Source: an uncultured Alphaproteobacteria bacterium (GTDB taxonomy: Bacteria > Pseudomonadota > Alphaproteobacteria > Rhizobiales > Aestuariivirgaceae). Taken from it: a stretch of DNA of 64,000 bases. Location: contig CAMFKI010000006.1 of assembly GCA_945957365.1 (NCBI GenBank), forward strand, positions 62,001-126,000, read 5' to 3'. A model generated the notes under the pieces. That model had not been told where the DNA came from. It was given only the letters and a program-made list of their open reading frames with translations, and did no database searches. This document shows, piece by piece, positions 25,735 through 35,240 of the stretch. Every line of letters begins with the position of its first letter. Positions within the stretch are counted from its first letter, which is position 1. A program made the translations under genes and the position numbers.

Positions 25735-26958
25735 ATGCGCACGCTCGTCAAGATTGCCGGTTTTGCCCTGTTGGTGACCGCCGTAGCGCCGGCCGCGCGC
25801 GCCGCCGACGTCGAGAACCCGCCCACATTCAAGGCCAGTGCACTGCTCGGCGCGCAGGTCCAGGGCCCGGGCTACACCGTGGCCCAGAAGGTGCCGAGCG
25901 ACGGTTACGTTCGCATCTACACACTGCAGACGCCGTGGGGCCCGGTGCTGGTGCACGGCGACCACCGCCTGCAGACCCGCTTCAAGGAACTGGCGGCGGT
26001 CAATGCCATGGAGCAGACCTCGCAGTCCAAGCAGTTCGGCGACGCCGTGGTGAAGGCCGGCCTGCAGCCCGTGCAGTTCGCCGGCAAGCTGGTGACCGAC
26101 CCGATCGATACGGTGAAGAACACCGTGTCGGGGGTGGGCAACCTGTTCAACTCCATCGGCGCAGGCATCCACAACATGGGCAAGACGCCGGAGAACGCCA
26201 TCCAGGGCATAACCGGTGCTGCCAAGCAGCGCCGCGAGATCGCCTATAACTACGGCGTCGATCCCTATTCGACGTTCCCGCCGCTGAAGCAGAAACTGGA
26301 CCAGATGTCGGACGCGGCGGCCGCCGGCGGCCTGGCGGTGACGGCGGCCTTCATTGCCGTTCCGGGTGCAGCCGGCACCATCGTCTCCAACGTCTCGACG
26401 GCGGGCAACGTCAACCAGATGGTGCGCGACTATTCCGCGGCCCAGCTGATGGACATGAACCGCGCGGCGCTGAAGAAGATGGGCGTCTCCTCCGCCATCA
26501 CCGAGGCGCTGCTCGACAACACCAACTACACGCCCACCGACATGACGGCGATGACCGCTGCGCTCGGCACCATGGGCCGTCTGCAGAACCTCGATGCGCT
26601 GCTCGGCCTCGCCTCGCAGGCAGCGAATCGCGACGATGCCGAGTTCATGCGCTGGCGCATCGAACTGATGGCGTCCTACCAGCAGCGGATGAAGACCATG
26701 ACCGGCTTCGTGGCGATTGCCGGCGTGCCGATGCCGATGGCGACGACGCGCAACAACGGCCTGCTCGGCGTCTTCCCGCTCGACGCCCTGTCGTGGACGA
26801 AGGACACCAGCCGCGCCATCACCGCGATCACCCAGGCGGCGCGCGCCCAGGGGATCACCGGGCCGCTGAACCTGATCATCACCGGCACGGCGACGCCGCT
26901 GGCCCAGAAGCAGCTGGCCAAGCTGGGCTGGAGCGTTCAGCAGCAGGCCTTCGACTAG
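25735..26958 (+). CDS. Exported protein of unknown function
   Basis: A 407-residue protein with signal peptide [20 protein letters not shown] ending ARA-A. The mature part has a beta-strand opening ([21 protein letters not shown]), a Gly/Ala helical region with [21 protein letters not shown] amphipathic stretches (the actual run is [19 protein letters not shown]), a hydrophobic [14 protein letters not shown] segment and mostly alpha-helical remainder. No catalytic motif recognised. GGGAGG lies upstream of the ATG. It stands alone, convergent with tex; their stop codons overlap in one CTAG. Confidence 0.75.
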   Translation: MRTLVKIAGFALLVTAVAPAARAADVENPPTFKASALLGAQVQGPGYTVAQKVPSDGYVRIYTLQTPWGPVLVHGDHRLQTRFKELAAVNAMEQTSQSKQFGDAVVKAGLQPVQFAGKLVTDPIDTVKNTVSGVGNLFNSIGAGIHNMGKTPENAIQGITGAAKQRREIAYNYGVDPYSTFPPLKQKLDQMSDAAAAGGLAVTAAFIAVPGAAGTIVSNVSTAGNVNQMVRDYSAAQLMDMNRAALKKMGVSSAITEALLDNTNYTPTDMTAMTAALGTMGRLQNLDALLGLASQAANRDDAEFMRWRIELMASYQQRMKTMTGFVAIAGVPMPMATTRNNGLLGVFPLDALSWTKDTSRAITAITQAARAQGITGPLNLIITGTATPLAQKQLAKLGWSVQQQAFD

Positions 26959-29306
26959 CGCTCCTTGCGCTGCATCGCCTCGAGCAGGGCGGCGCCCAGG
27001 CTGCCGCCCTGCGACCCGCCTGCGGGCTTCGACGTGCCGAACTTGCCGACCTGCCTGCCGGCCTTCGGCTCTGCCTGATTGCCGCGTGACAGGCGCTGCT
27101 CGCGCGCCGATTCACCACCATCCTTGCGCATGGTGAGACCGATGCGGTTCCGCGCCACGTCGACGTCGACGACGCGCACGCGCACGATGTCGCCGGCCTT
27201 CACCACCTCGTGCGGGTCCTTGATGAAGCGATCCGCGAGCTGGCTCACATGGACGAGGCCGTCCTGGTGGACGCCGATATCGACGAAGGCGCCGAAGGCG
27301 GCGACGTTGGTCACCGTGCCCTCGAGCTGCATGCCGGGCTTCAGGTCCTTGATGGTCTCCACACCGTCGGTGAAGGTGGCGGTCTTGAAGCTGGGGCGCG
27401 GGTCGCGGCCGGGCTTCTCGAGCTCCGTGAGAATGTCCTTCACGGTGGGAAGGCCGAAATTCTCGCTGACGAAGTCCTGCGGCTTCAGGGCGCGCAGCTT
27501 CGCGGTGTCGCCCATCAGGGCGCGGATGTCGCGGCCACAGGAGTCGACGATGCGGCGGGCGACGCCATAGGCTTCCGGATGGACGGACGAGGAATCGAGC
27601 GGCTCCTCGCCGTCGCGGATGCGGAGGAAGCCGGCCGATTGCTGGAAGGCCTTGGGCCCGAGGCGCGACACCTTGAGAAGCTCCTGGCGCGAGCGGAAGG
27701 CGCCATTGGCGTGACGATGCGCCACGACGGCCTCGGCGAGGCCGGGCCCCAGGCCCGACACATAGGCAAGCAGCGGTGCCGAGGCCGTGTTGAGATCGAC
27801 ACCCACGGCGTTCACCGCGTCCTCGACCACGGCGCCCAGCGAACGGCCGAGCTGATACTGGTCGACGTCGTGCTGATACTGACCGACTCCGATCGACTTC
27901 GGTTCGATCTTGACGAGTTCGGCCAGCGGGTCCTGCAGGCGGCGGGCGATCGAGACGGCACCCCTGAGCGACACGTCGAGATCGGGGAATTCCTTCGCCG
28001 CAAGTTCCGAAGCCGAATAGACCGACGCGCCGGCTTCCGACACGATGACCTTGGTGGGCGCCTTCACGTCCTTCGGCAGGAGCGCCAGGGCATCGGCCAC
28101 CAGGCGCTCGGTCTCGCGGCTTGCGGTGCCGTTGCCGATGGCGACGAGTTCGACCCCGTGCTGGGTGATGAGGCGCAGGATGGAGGCCTGGGCGCCGCGC
28201 AGATCGTTCTTCGGCTGGAACGGATAAAGCGTGTCGGTGGCCAGCAGCTTGCCTGTGGCATCGACGACGGCGGCCTTGACTCCGGTGCGGATGCCGGGGT
28301 CGAGCCCGAGGATGGGCCGCGACCCCGCCGGTGCCGCGAGCAGCAGGTCCTTGAGGTTGCGCGCGAAGACGGCGATGGCCTCGTCCTGGGCGCGGGCGCG
28401 GAGATCGCCCAAGAGATCGATCATCATGGTGATCGACAGCTTGACGCGCCAGGTCCAGTCGGCGACCGCGCGCAGCCACTTATCACCCGGGCCCGAGCCG
28501 CTGATGACGATGGCATTGGCGATGACCTGGCCGGCGCGCGCAGGACCCGTCTCCAGATCGGGCGCGATGTCGATCGAGACCACCTCTTCCTTCGCGGCGC
28601 GCAGCATGGCGAGCGCCCGGTGCGACGGCACGGAGTGCCAGGGTTCCTTGTGATCGAAATAGTCGGAGAACTTCGCCCCTTTCTCCTCCTGCCCTGCCAC
28701 CACCTTCGAGGTGAGGAAGGCTTCGGCCTTCATGAAGGCGCGGAGGTCGCCCAGGAGGCCTGCGTTCTCGGCGAGGCGCTCCATCAGGATGTCACGCGCG
28801 CCGTCGAGGGCTTCCTTCAGCGTCTTGACGTTGTCGGTGATGAAGCCGGCGGCGAGCTTTTCCGGCTCGGCGCTGCGGTCGGCGAGGATGGCGTCGATCA
28901 GCGGCTCGAGGCCGTTCTCGCGGGCGATCATCGCCTTGGTGCGGCGCTTGGGCTTGTAAGGAAGATAGATGTCCTCAAGTTCGGACTTGGTGGTGGCGAG
29001 AGCCAGCGCGCGGGTCAGTTCGGGCGTGAGCTTGCCCTGCGAGGAAATCGATTCGACGATGGCCTTGCGGCGGTCGTCCATCTCGCGGAGATAGACCAGG
29101 CGTTCGGATAGCTTGCGCAACTGGGTGTCGTCGAGGCCGCCGGTCACTTCCTTGCGGTAGCGCGCGATGAAGGGCACGGTCGCGCCCTCGTCCAGCAGGC
29201 CGACGGCGGCCCGGACCTGGGTGGGTGCAGCGCCGATTTCCGCCGCGATGGTCTCAAAGATCTGTGTCGAACTGTCCAAGGTGTATCTCGTCAAATGCTC
29301 CGGCAT
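26955..29306 (-). CDS. tex: Tex family S1 RNA-binding transcription accessory protein
   Basis: A 783-residue protein with the full Tex layout: N-terminal helical domain ([17 protein letters not shown]), YqgF-like nuclease fold ([18 protein letters not shown]), helix-hairpin-helix ([17 protein letters not shown]) and C-terminal S1 domain ([20 protein letters not shown], about residues 655-725), then a basic Gly-rich tail. Tex binds nucleic acids and affects transcription and stress tolerance. Length is normal for the family. Confidence 0.96.
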   Translation of the reverse strand: MPEHLTRYTLDSSTQIFETIAAEIGAAPTQVRAAVGLLDEGATVPFIARYRKEVTGGLDDTQLRKLSERLVYLREMDDRRKAIVESISSQGKLTPELTRALALATTKSELEDIYLPYKPKRRTKAMIARENGLEPLIDAILADRSAEPEKLAAGFITDNVKTLKEALDGARDILMERLAENAGLLGDLRAFMKAEAFLTSKVVAGQEEKGAKFSDYFDHKEPWHSVPSHRALAMLRAAKEEVVSIDIAPDLETGPARAGQVIANAIVISGSGPGDKWLRAVADWTWRVKLSITMMIDLLGDLRARAQDEAIAVFARNLKDLLLAAPAGSRPILGLDPGIRTGVKAAVVDATGKLLATDTLYPFQPKNDLRGAQASILRLITQHGVELVAIGNGTASRETERLVADALALLPKDVKAPTKVIVSEAGASVYSASELAAKEFPDLDVSLRGAVSIARRLQDPLAELVKIEPKSIGVGQYQHDVDQYQLGRSLGAVVEDAVNAVGVDLNTASAPLLAYVSGLGPGLAEAVVAHRHANGAFRSRQELLKVSRLGPKAFQQSAGFLRIRDGEEPLDSSSVHPEAYGVARRIVDSCGRDIRALMGDTAKLRALKPQDFVSENFGLPTVKDILTELEKPGRDPRPSFKTATFTDGVETIKDLKPGMQLEGTVTNVAAFGAFVDIGVHQDGLVHVSQLADRFIKDPHEVVKAGDIVRVRVVDVDVARNRIGLTMRKDGGESAREQRLSRGNQAEPKAGRQVGKFGTSKPAGGSQGGSLGAALLEAMQRKER

Positions 29307-29426
29307 GGCGCCGCCGTCCTCTCCTGCACATGGGCGCGGCGAGGGTCAAGGGACGAAGATTTCTGTGGATGGCAAACGCCACCTGCGCCATTTCCTTTTG
29401 CGCGAGGCTCGTCCAAACTGCGGGGC

Positions 29427-30029
29427 GTGAGCGATCAGGAGACAGACCAGGACGCGCCGCTGCTGAGCCGAATCGAGGTGGCCGCAGCGCTGGCATTTGC
29501 CCTTGCGATAACGATTGCACTACTTGTCCTGCTGTCGCCGCTCGCGGCGGTTTCGACCGGTGTGCTGGCGGCACTGATGGCGCTGATCACGCTGACCGAC
29601 GTCAGGCATTTCATCATCCCCAATGAATTTTCGCTGCCCGCCATTCCGCTCGGCATCCTCGCCAATGTCGTGATGTTCCATGCCGGTGACTGGAGCGCGG
29701 GAGTGATGGAGAGCGGGCTCGGCGTGGCGCTCGCCGCCGGCAGTTTCTATCTGCTGCGGGCCGGGTGGTTTCGCTGGCGCGGCATCGAGGGGTTGGGCAT
29801 GGGCGACGTCAAGCTGGCGGGTGTTGCCGGGGCGTGGCTCGGACCGGGCCTGCTGGCGCCCGCCTGTCTTGCTGCGGCACTCGCCGGCCTTGCGGCCGTG
29901 GTGGTCATGATGCTGATCCCGGGGCGGAAGCTTGCGCTGTCCGATCACATCCCCTTTGGCAGCTTCATCGCGCCCGTCATCCTGCTGTTCTGGATCTGGC
30001 GGGTTTTCGACGGCGTCCCATTCTGGTGA
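29427..30029 (+). CDS. gspO: Type IV prepilin peptidase (GspO/TadV-like)
   Basis: A 200-residue A24-family aspartic peptidase with six or so hydrophobic helices. Catalytic aspartates lie in ITLTDVRHFIIPNEFS and GLGMGDVKLAGVAG. It lacks the cysteine-rich N-terminal methylase domain of long prepilin peptidases. It would process the N-termini of GspG-K encoded nearby. Start taken at GTG 29427, which gives a short polar lead before the first helix; starts further upstream add low-complexity residues. Confidence 0.88.
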   Translation: MSDQETDQDAPLLSRIEVAAALAFALAITIALLVLLSPLAAVSTGVLAALMALITLTDVRHFIIPNEFSLPAIPLGILANVVMFHAGDWSAGVMESGLGVALAAGSFYLLRAGWFRWRGIEGLGMGDVKLAGVAGAWLGPGLLAPACLAAALAGLAAVVVMMLIPGRKLALSDHIPFGSFIAPVILLFWIWRVFDGVPFW

Positions 30030-30053
30030 AAGACACAACCCTGAATTAAGGGT

Positions 30054-32384
30054 TTGATTACCGAATCGACGCATAAGTTTCACCGATCATTAGGTTTTCC
30101 GTCACCGGTCAGGGCCCTGGGCCCGGCTGCGGGGAGTGTCTCTTTGCCTTTGCCCGGCTTGCGTCATCGTTGTGAATTCCGTGCCCGGCGGCCTTTCGGG
30201 GCGGCGTTTCTCGGCTGCGCGGGCCTGTTGCTGGCCTCCTGCCAGGCGCCCAGCGCCTCGCTCGAGAGCACCAACCAGATCGACCTGACGGCCAAGACGC
30301 CGGAAAAGCTCACCAACCGTGGCGGCGGGCCGGTGATGAAGCCGGCTGCGCAGGCCGCGCGTTACGATGTCTATCCGGGAGCGAACCCTGCTGCCGCCGC
30401 CGCCGCGGGGGATGGGGGAGAGCCGCCTCCGGGCGTGGGCGAGCAGCAGGACGGAACATTCACCATCAACCTCGACGGCGCAACCGTGGCCGAGGCCAGC
30501 AAGCTCATCCTCGGCGAGACGCTTGGCTACAATTATACGGTCGATCCGAACCTGTCCTCGACGCTGACGATGGTCAGCAACCGCCCCCTCAACGCGCGTC
30601 AGCTGCTCGATGCCTTCGAGGCGGCCTTGCGGCTGGCGAACGCCGCGCTCGTCCAGTCCGACGGCAATTTCAAGGTCGTGCAGCAGCAGGCCATGGAAAA
30701 TGAAACGACCAATCTCGATACCGGAAAGACGACGACGGCAGGCTATGGCGTCAGCGCCGTGCCGCTGCGCTATGTGAGCCCCGCGGCGATGGTCAATCTC
30801 CTCGACGGCTTCATGGAGCAGATCGGTTCCGCGCGGGCCTGGAGCGCCGGCAACCTGATCCTGATCCGCGGACCCGCGTCGCAGCGCCGGGCACTCGTCG
30901 ACGTGGTCGCCAATTTCGACGTGGACACGATGAAGGACCAGACCTTCGGCATGGCCGCACTCGAGAACGGTCGCGCCGAGGACGTTGCCGGCCAGCTGAC
31001 CAAGATCTTCGCCCAGGACAGCGCCAATGCGGGCAGCAATGGCCTGAAGGTGATCCCGGTGCCCAACATCAACAGCCTCATCATCATCGCCAACGACCAG
31101 AGCAAGGTGAAGCGCGCCATCACCTGGATCAGGCGGCTCGACCGAGAAAGCCTCGATGCGCCGAAGTCCTATGTCTATGCCGTACAGAACGGCAATGCGG
31201 TGGACCTCGCGAAGATCCTGAGCGCCACCTATGGCGGGGGCAGCGCCGGCGCCGGCCCCACGGCGGAGGTGGCACCCGATTCCCAGCCCATGGACGTTTC
31301 GGTCCCGAACGCCGGCCAGAACCCGCAGGACCAGATGCAGCAGGGCGACCAGGGCGGATACCAGCCGCCACAGCAGCCGACGACGCAGCCCGGGCAGCAG
31401 AGCGGGGATGCCGGCACGACATCCAGCACATCCCCGGCCCCTGGCGCTGCGGCGGGCAGCGGCAGCGGTGGCGGCGGCAGCAGTGGCGGCGGCATGACCG
31501 GGGTTTCCGGCAACGGCGTGCGTATCACGCCAATTCCCGCCAACAACACGCTGCTCATCAGGGCTTCGCCGCGCGACTACCGTGAGATCCTGTCGACGCT
31601 GGCGCAGATCGACCAGCCGGCGACGCAGGTGCTGATCAACACGACGATCGCCGAAGTGCGCCTGAACGACACGCTGCGCTATGGCGTGCAGGCCTATTTC
31701 CAGAGCGGCAACTTCAGCTACATGCTGAGCGACAGCAGTTCCGCCACCAGTCCGGTGATCAGCCCGAAGTTTCCCGGCATGAACTTCGTGATGGGCGGCA
31801 TCAAGAGCCCGCAACTGGTTGTCGATGCGCTGGCCAAGGTCACCAATGTGCGCATCGTGTCTTCGCCATCTTTGCTCGTGATGGAAAACGAAACTGCCAC
31901 CATCAAGGTGGGCGACCAGGTTCCGATCCAGACCCAGACCGAGACCACGCAGGGCGGCCAGACGGTGAACTCCTACGAATACCGCGACACCGGCGTGGTG
32001 CTGAAGGTGCGGCCGCGGGTGAATGCCAACGGGGTGGTGATGATCGATCTCGGCCAGGAACTCTCCGCCGTGCAGGACACCACCGGCATCAACGGCCAGC
32101 CGCAGTTCTCGCAGCGCACGATCAACAGCAAGGTGTCGGTCAACGATCAGCAGACGGTGCTGCTGGGAGGCCTGATCAACGGCACCGAAGACCGCAACCG
32201 CATGACTATTCCGGGCGCCGACAAGGTGCCGCTGCTCGGGCGGCTGATCGGCACGACCGGCGGCGCGGCGACCCGCACCGAGATGATCGTGTTCATCACG
32301 CCCACCATCATCAGGAATGGCGACGATGCCTCGCGCCAGTCGCAGAACCTGCGCGACAGCATGAAGAGCCTCAACTTCAACTGA
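30054..32384 (+). CDS. gspD: Type II secretion secretin GspD
   Basis: A 776-residue outer-membrane secretin. A lipobox LLLASC (about residues 58-63) follows the basic stretch RARRPFGA, so it is a lipoprotein. Then come an N0/STN-like domain (INLDGATVAEASKLILGE), N1-N3 modules, a long Pro/Gln/Gly/Ser-rich insert (about 410-480) and the secretin core (VGDQVPIQTQTE, YRDTGVVLKVRPRVN, VLLGGLI). The start is uncertain: TTG at 30054, 30144 or 30150 are possible, the last two giving a more normal signal peptide. Confidence 0.93.
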   Translation: MITESTHKFHRSLGFPSPVRALGPAAGSVSLPLPGLRHRCEFRARRPFGAAFLGCAGLLLASCQAPSASLESTNQIDLTAKTPEKLTNRGGGPVMKPAAQAARYDVYPGANPAAAAAAGDGGEPPPGVGEQQDGTFTINLDGATVAEASKLILGETLGYNYTVDPNLSSTLTMVSNRPLNARQLLDAFEAALRLANAALVQSDGNFKVVQQQAMENETTNLDTGKTTTAGYGVSAVPLRYVSPAAMVNLLDGFMEQIGSARAWSAGNLILIRGPASQRRALVDVVANFDVDTMKDQTFGMAALENGRAEDVAGQLTKIFAQDSANAGSNGLKVIPVPNINSLIIIANDQSKVKRAITWIRRLDRESLDAPKSYVYAVQNGNAVDLAKILSATYGGGSAGAGPTAEVAPDSQPMDVSVPNAGQNPQDQMQQGDQGGYQPPQQPTTQPGQQSGDAGTTSSTSPAPGAAAGSGSGGGGSSGGGMTGVSGNGVRITPIPANNTLLIRASPRDYREILSTLAQIDQPATQVLINTTIAEVRLNDTLRYGVQAYFQSGNFSYMLSDSSSATSPVISPKFPGMNFVMGGIKSPQLVVDALAKVTNVRIVSSPSLLVMENETATIKVGDQVPIQTQTETTQGGQTVNSYEYRDTGVVLKVRPRVNANGVVMIDLGQELSAVQDTTGINGQPQFSQRTINSKVSVNDQQTVLLGGLINGTEDRNRMTIPGADKVPLLGRLIGTTGGAATRTEMIVFITPTIIRNGDDASRQSQNLRDSMKSLNFN

Positions 32385-32408
32385 GATCGGCGCGCGCCGC
32401 TCCGCGTT

Positions 32409-33104
32409 CTAGCCCCCGGTGTCGGGCGGCACGGTGTGCTGCTCGGGCACGGGTGGCGTGCCCGGCTGGCCCAGCGGCTGAGGCTGGGGAACCGGCATGG
32501 GCAACGGCAGGGGGAGCGGCAGGGGCTGAGGCGGCTGGGCGGGTTCGGCGCCGGCGCCGGGTTCAGGCGCTGACGATGCGTCGGCCTTGGCGAACATGCC
32601 GTAGGTGACGGGGCTGTCGGCGGCGCCGATCGCCACCGAGCGGTCGCCGACGTCGACGACGATCCAGTTCTCGATGCTCTCGCCCTTGCGGACATAGACG
32701 ACCTCGCCGCTCGCGGCGATGCGCACGGCGGCGATGCGGCCGTCGGGGCCGGTGGCGACGCCGAGAAGCTTGTAGTCCTCGGGGCCCGGACCCTGTGGCG
32801 CGGCGGGCGGCGGCTCTGCCACGGGGGGCGGCGCCGCCGGGGGCTGTTCGACGGCCACGGGCTGCGCGGCCGGGCGGGGCTGGCGCGAGGGATTGAACAG
32901 CGGCCGTTCGACGATGGCGGCGAAGGCCTGCGGATCGAGGCCTTGCAGCGGATTGAGCTTCACCGTTCCACTGCGTGCCGCCAACGCCGCGGGCGCCGGG
33001 GCGTTCCCGCTTGCCGGACCCTGGAACGCGCCGATGTTGTCGTAGACGAGATAGCCGCCGAGGAGTGCCGCAAGACCGGCGAGGCCCAGGAGACGACGGT
33101 TCAT
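32409..33104 (-). CDS. gspN: Type II secretion protein N/C-like, proline-rich
   Basis: A 231-residue protein with an N-terminal membrane anchor (LLGLAGLAALLGGYLVYD), the GspN/GspC-type phrase IVERPLFNPSRQP, a Pro/Ala linker, and a small beta domain (YKLLGVATGPDGRIAAVRI) like the HR domain of GspC. It ends in a proline-rich tail of Pro-Leu and Pro-Gln repeats in place of the PDZ domain found in many GspC proteins. Last gene of the minus-strand gsp operon, overlapping gspM (ATGA). Confidence 0.78.
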   Translation of the reverse strand: MNRRLLGLAGLAALLGGYLVYDNIGAFQGPASGNAPAPAALAARSGTVKLNPLQGLDPQAFAAIVERPLFNPSRQPRPAAQPVAVEQPPAAPPPVAEPPPAAPQGPGPEDYKLLGVATGPDGRIAAVRIAASGEVVYVRKGESIENWIVVDVGDRSVAIGAADSPVTYGMFAKADASSAPEPGAGAEPAQPPQPLPLPLPLPMPVPQPQPLGQPGTPPVPEQHTVPPDTGG

Positions 33105-33679
33105 GGCTGCGCCCTCCAGCCATAGGCCTCGATCCTGAAAGTCATGCGCAGCGCCTCGGAGGGATAGGCGTCCCCCTCGCCCGCGGCGGCGGCCGGCTGC
33201 ACCTCGAGGCCGGTGACGAACATGATGGGCAGTGCCGACTCGATATCGGCAAGGAAGCTGCGCAGCTGCTCGATGCTGCCTTCGGCATCGATGCTGAGGC
33301 GGTAGGGCGCCGCGGCAGCCGCGTCCCCGGTGTCGACCGGCTGCATGCGTTTCACCGCAAGACCGGCGCGCTGGGCCGCCTCGCCCGCGATGGCCTGGAA
33401 CCTGGCGAAGGCGAGACCCGGCGTTGCGCCGTCGAGGAACATGGGCGCCACGTTATCGGCTGCCGTGAGGCGCGTCGCACCGTCGCGCACGGCCTTGGCG
33501 GCGCGCGCCGCGACCATCTGATGCTCCGCCTCGGCCTGGCGCAGCCGGTCCGACGCGGCGGATTGCCACGCGAAGACCAGGTAAGCCAGCAGCACCAGCA
33601 GAGCGGCGAGCGCGGCGATGATCGCCATGCCCTTGCGGGCCTCGGTGGAGTAGCCGGCGCCGGCCTTGAGCACCGTCAT
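33101..33679 (-). CDS. gspM: Type II secretion protein GspM
   Basis: A 192-residue bitopic protein with a short cytoplasmic N-terminus, one membrane helix (AIIAALAALLVLLAYLVFAW), a coiled segment and a PilO/GspM-like ferredoxin fold (YRLSIDAEGSIEQLRSFLAD). It partners GspL in the inner-membrane platform. Overlaps gspN, but is parted from gspL by 476 bases holding an opposite-strand gene. Confidence 0.85.
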   Translation of the reverse strand: MTVLKAGAGYSTEARKGMAIIAALAALLVLLAYLVFAWQSAASDRLRQAEAEHQMVAARAAKAVRDGATRLTAADNVAPMFLDGATPGLAFARFQAIAGEAAQRAGLAVKRMQPVDTGDAAAAAPYRLSIDAEGSIEQLRSFLADIESALPIMFVTGLEVQPAAAAGEGDAYPSEALRMTFRIEAYGWRAQP

Positions 33680-33733
33680 CGCGCCACCGCCAGAGTCGTG
33701 CCGGGCGCGTCGACAAGCGGCGGCACTCCCGCT

Positions 33734-34150
33734 ATGTATCTGTCCATGCTGCCTGCGTTCAAACGCTCACTCATGCTTGCCCTCATGGCTTTCGCCCTGT
33801 TCGGCGGCCCGCGACAGGGGTGGGCGGAATCCCTCGATTGCCTGATCAGCCGCGGCAACCAGTGCTTTGCCACCGGCTGCGACAACAGCGGCAAGTCGCA
33901 GCGGCTGTCGCTCGACCTTGCCGCCGGCACCTACCGCCTGTGCCCCAACCGGTACAACGACGACGGCTGCACCGAGGCGCCGATGCAGTTCGACATCCGC
34001 GACACGGCGATCGTGGGCATCAGCAAGCAAGGGCCCGAAATCTCGGCGCGGGCCATTTTCATGAACCGCGTGACGGGGGCACTCAGCACGTCGCTGCTGG
34101 CGGCGGGCGTGTCCGGCGTCGATTTCGGCAGTTGCGAGATTCCGCGCTGA
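33734..34150 (+). CDS. Small secreted six-cysteine protein embedded in the gsp operon
   Basis: A 138-residue protein with a signal peptide (hydrophobic LMLALMAFALFG, cleavage about QGWA-E) and a mature part of about 110 residues with six cysteines: LDC, NQC, TGC, RLC, DGC and GSC. An even number of Cys in an exported protein suggests three disulphides. No domain recognised. It lies on the plus strand between gspL and gspM, which are on minus, so it has its own promoter and interrupts the operon. It could be a substrate or accessory factor of the secretion system; this is inference from position. Confidence 0.7.
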   Translation: MYLSMLPAFKRSLMLALMAFALFGGPRQGWAESLDCLISRGNQCFATGCDNSGKSQRLSLDLAAGTYRLCPNRYNDDGCTEAPMQFDIRDTAIVGISKQGPEISARAIFMNRVTGALSTSLLAAGVSGVDFGSCEIPR

Positions 34151-34155
34151 GACGG

Positions 34156-35238
34156 TCATGGCGCGGCCTCGGGCGGCGGCGCCTTTTCCAGCGTGGCGAT
34201 GAGTGAGAACGCATCGGAATTGCTGTTCTGGTCGAGTTCGGTGGCGGCCGCGAAGTTCACCCCCTGGAAATCGGGCGAAGCCTCGAGGATCTGGATCAGT
34301 CCCGGAACGCCGCTTCCCTGGCCCTTGATGGTAAGCTGGTCACCGTCGAGCTCCAGCGACACGAGGTGCACGTCGTCGGGCAGAAGCTTCGAGAGTTCGT
34401 TGACGACGTCGATGGCCGAGAGCCTGTCGCGCCGCGCCTGCTGCAGGCGATTGGCGGCGGCGACCAGCGGCGTCTCGCCCTCGGACGCGCCATTGGGCCG
34501 GAGCGATGCGAGGAGTGCCGCGGACTCATCCTCCATGCGCGAGGCTTCCGCACTGGTGCGGTAGATCGAGAACAGGCCGAGACCGAACAGCACCGCGGCA
34601 GCCGCGGCGGCCATCCTTGCCCGGTGCACGGCGCGGGCCCGCGCCTCGCGCCGGACATCGCCGCTGCCCAGTTCGATGTCGACCGCGCCGCCATCGGGCA
34701 GTTCGACGGCGAGCGCCTTCACCTCTGCGCCCGCCTGCCTGAGGGTTGCCGAAAGATCGTCGAGCAGGGCGCGGCTCACCACCGCCACCGTCACTGCCGT
34801 GTGCTGCGGGTCGCCCGCAATGGGTTCGGCGCGCATGCCCCAGAGGCATTGCGCCAGCGGCCAGGGTGCGAGGCCTTCCACCTTGTTGCGCACGATGGCG
34901 CGCAGGACGTCGTCAGGCTGTTGCGGCAGCACCAGCCGCTGGCTGATCGACTGATCGGCGGCGAGGCTCAGCGCCACGGCGGAGCCCATGCCGGGCTGCA
35001 GGCGCGGGGCGATCTCGCGCAGCGCCTGCTGCGGCCGCCCGGCGATGCTGAGCAGCGTCTCGGGCTCTCTGCCGTGCATGCGGATGGCGTCCACGCCCCC
35101 GGCATGAACCCGCAGGTCGAGGGCCGGACGTTCGCCCGAGGCGCGGCGCAGGGCTGCCTCTTCGACAAGTGCGATGACCGGCGTGGACAGGGCCTTCCAG
35201 ATGCCATCGAGCGAGATGTTGATATCCTTGCCGGCCAT
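34156..35238 (-). CDS. gspL: Type II secretion protein GspL (PilN-like C-terminus)
   Basis: A 360-residue inner-membrane protein. The cytoplasmic half has an actin-like/PilM-type fold (LRAIVRNKVEGLAPWPLAQC is characteristic), then one membrane helix (AAAAAVLFGLGLFSIYRTS) and a PilN-like periplasmic domain (LPDDVHLVSLELDGDQLTIK). It recruits GspE to the membrane. The ATG at 35238 has GGAAGAG upstream and overlaps the end of gspK. Confidence 0.88.
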   Translation of the reverse strand: MAGKDINISLDGIWKALSTPVIALVEEAALRRASGERPALDLRVHAGGVDAIRMHGREPETLLSIAGRPQQALREIAPRLQPGMGSAVALSLAADQSISQRLVLPQQPDDVLRAIVRNKVEGLAPWPLAQCLWGMRAEPIAGDPQHTAVTVAVVSRALLDDLSATLRQAGAEVKALAVELPDGGAVDIELGSGDVRREARARAVHRARMAAAAAAVLFGLGLFSIYRTSAEASRMEDESAALLASLRPNGASEGETPLVAAANRLQQARRDRLSAIDVVNELSKLLPDDVHLVSLELDGDQLTIKGQGSGVPGLIQILEASPDFQGVNFAAATELDQNSNSDAFSLIATLEKAPPPEAAP

Positions 35239-35240
35239 GC

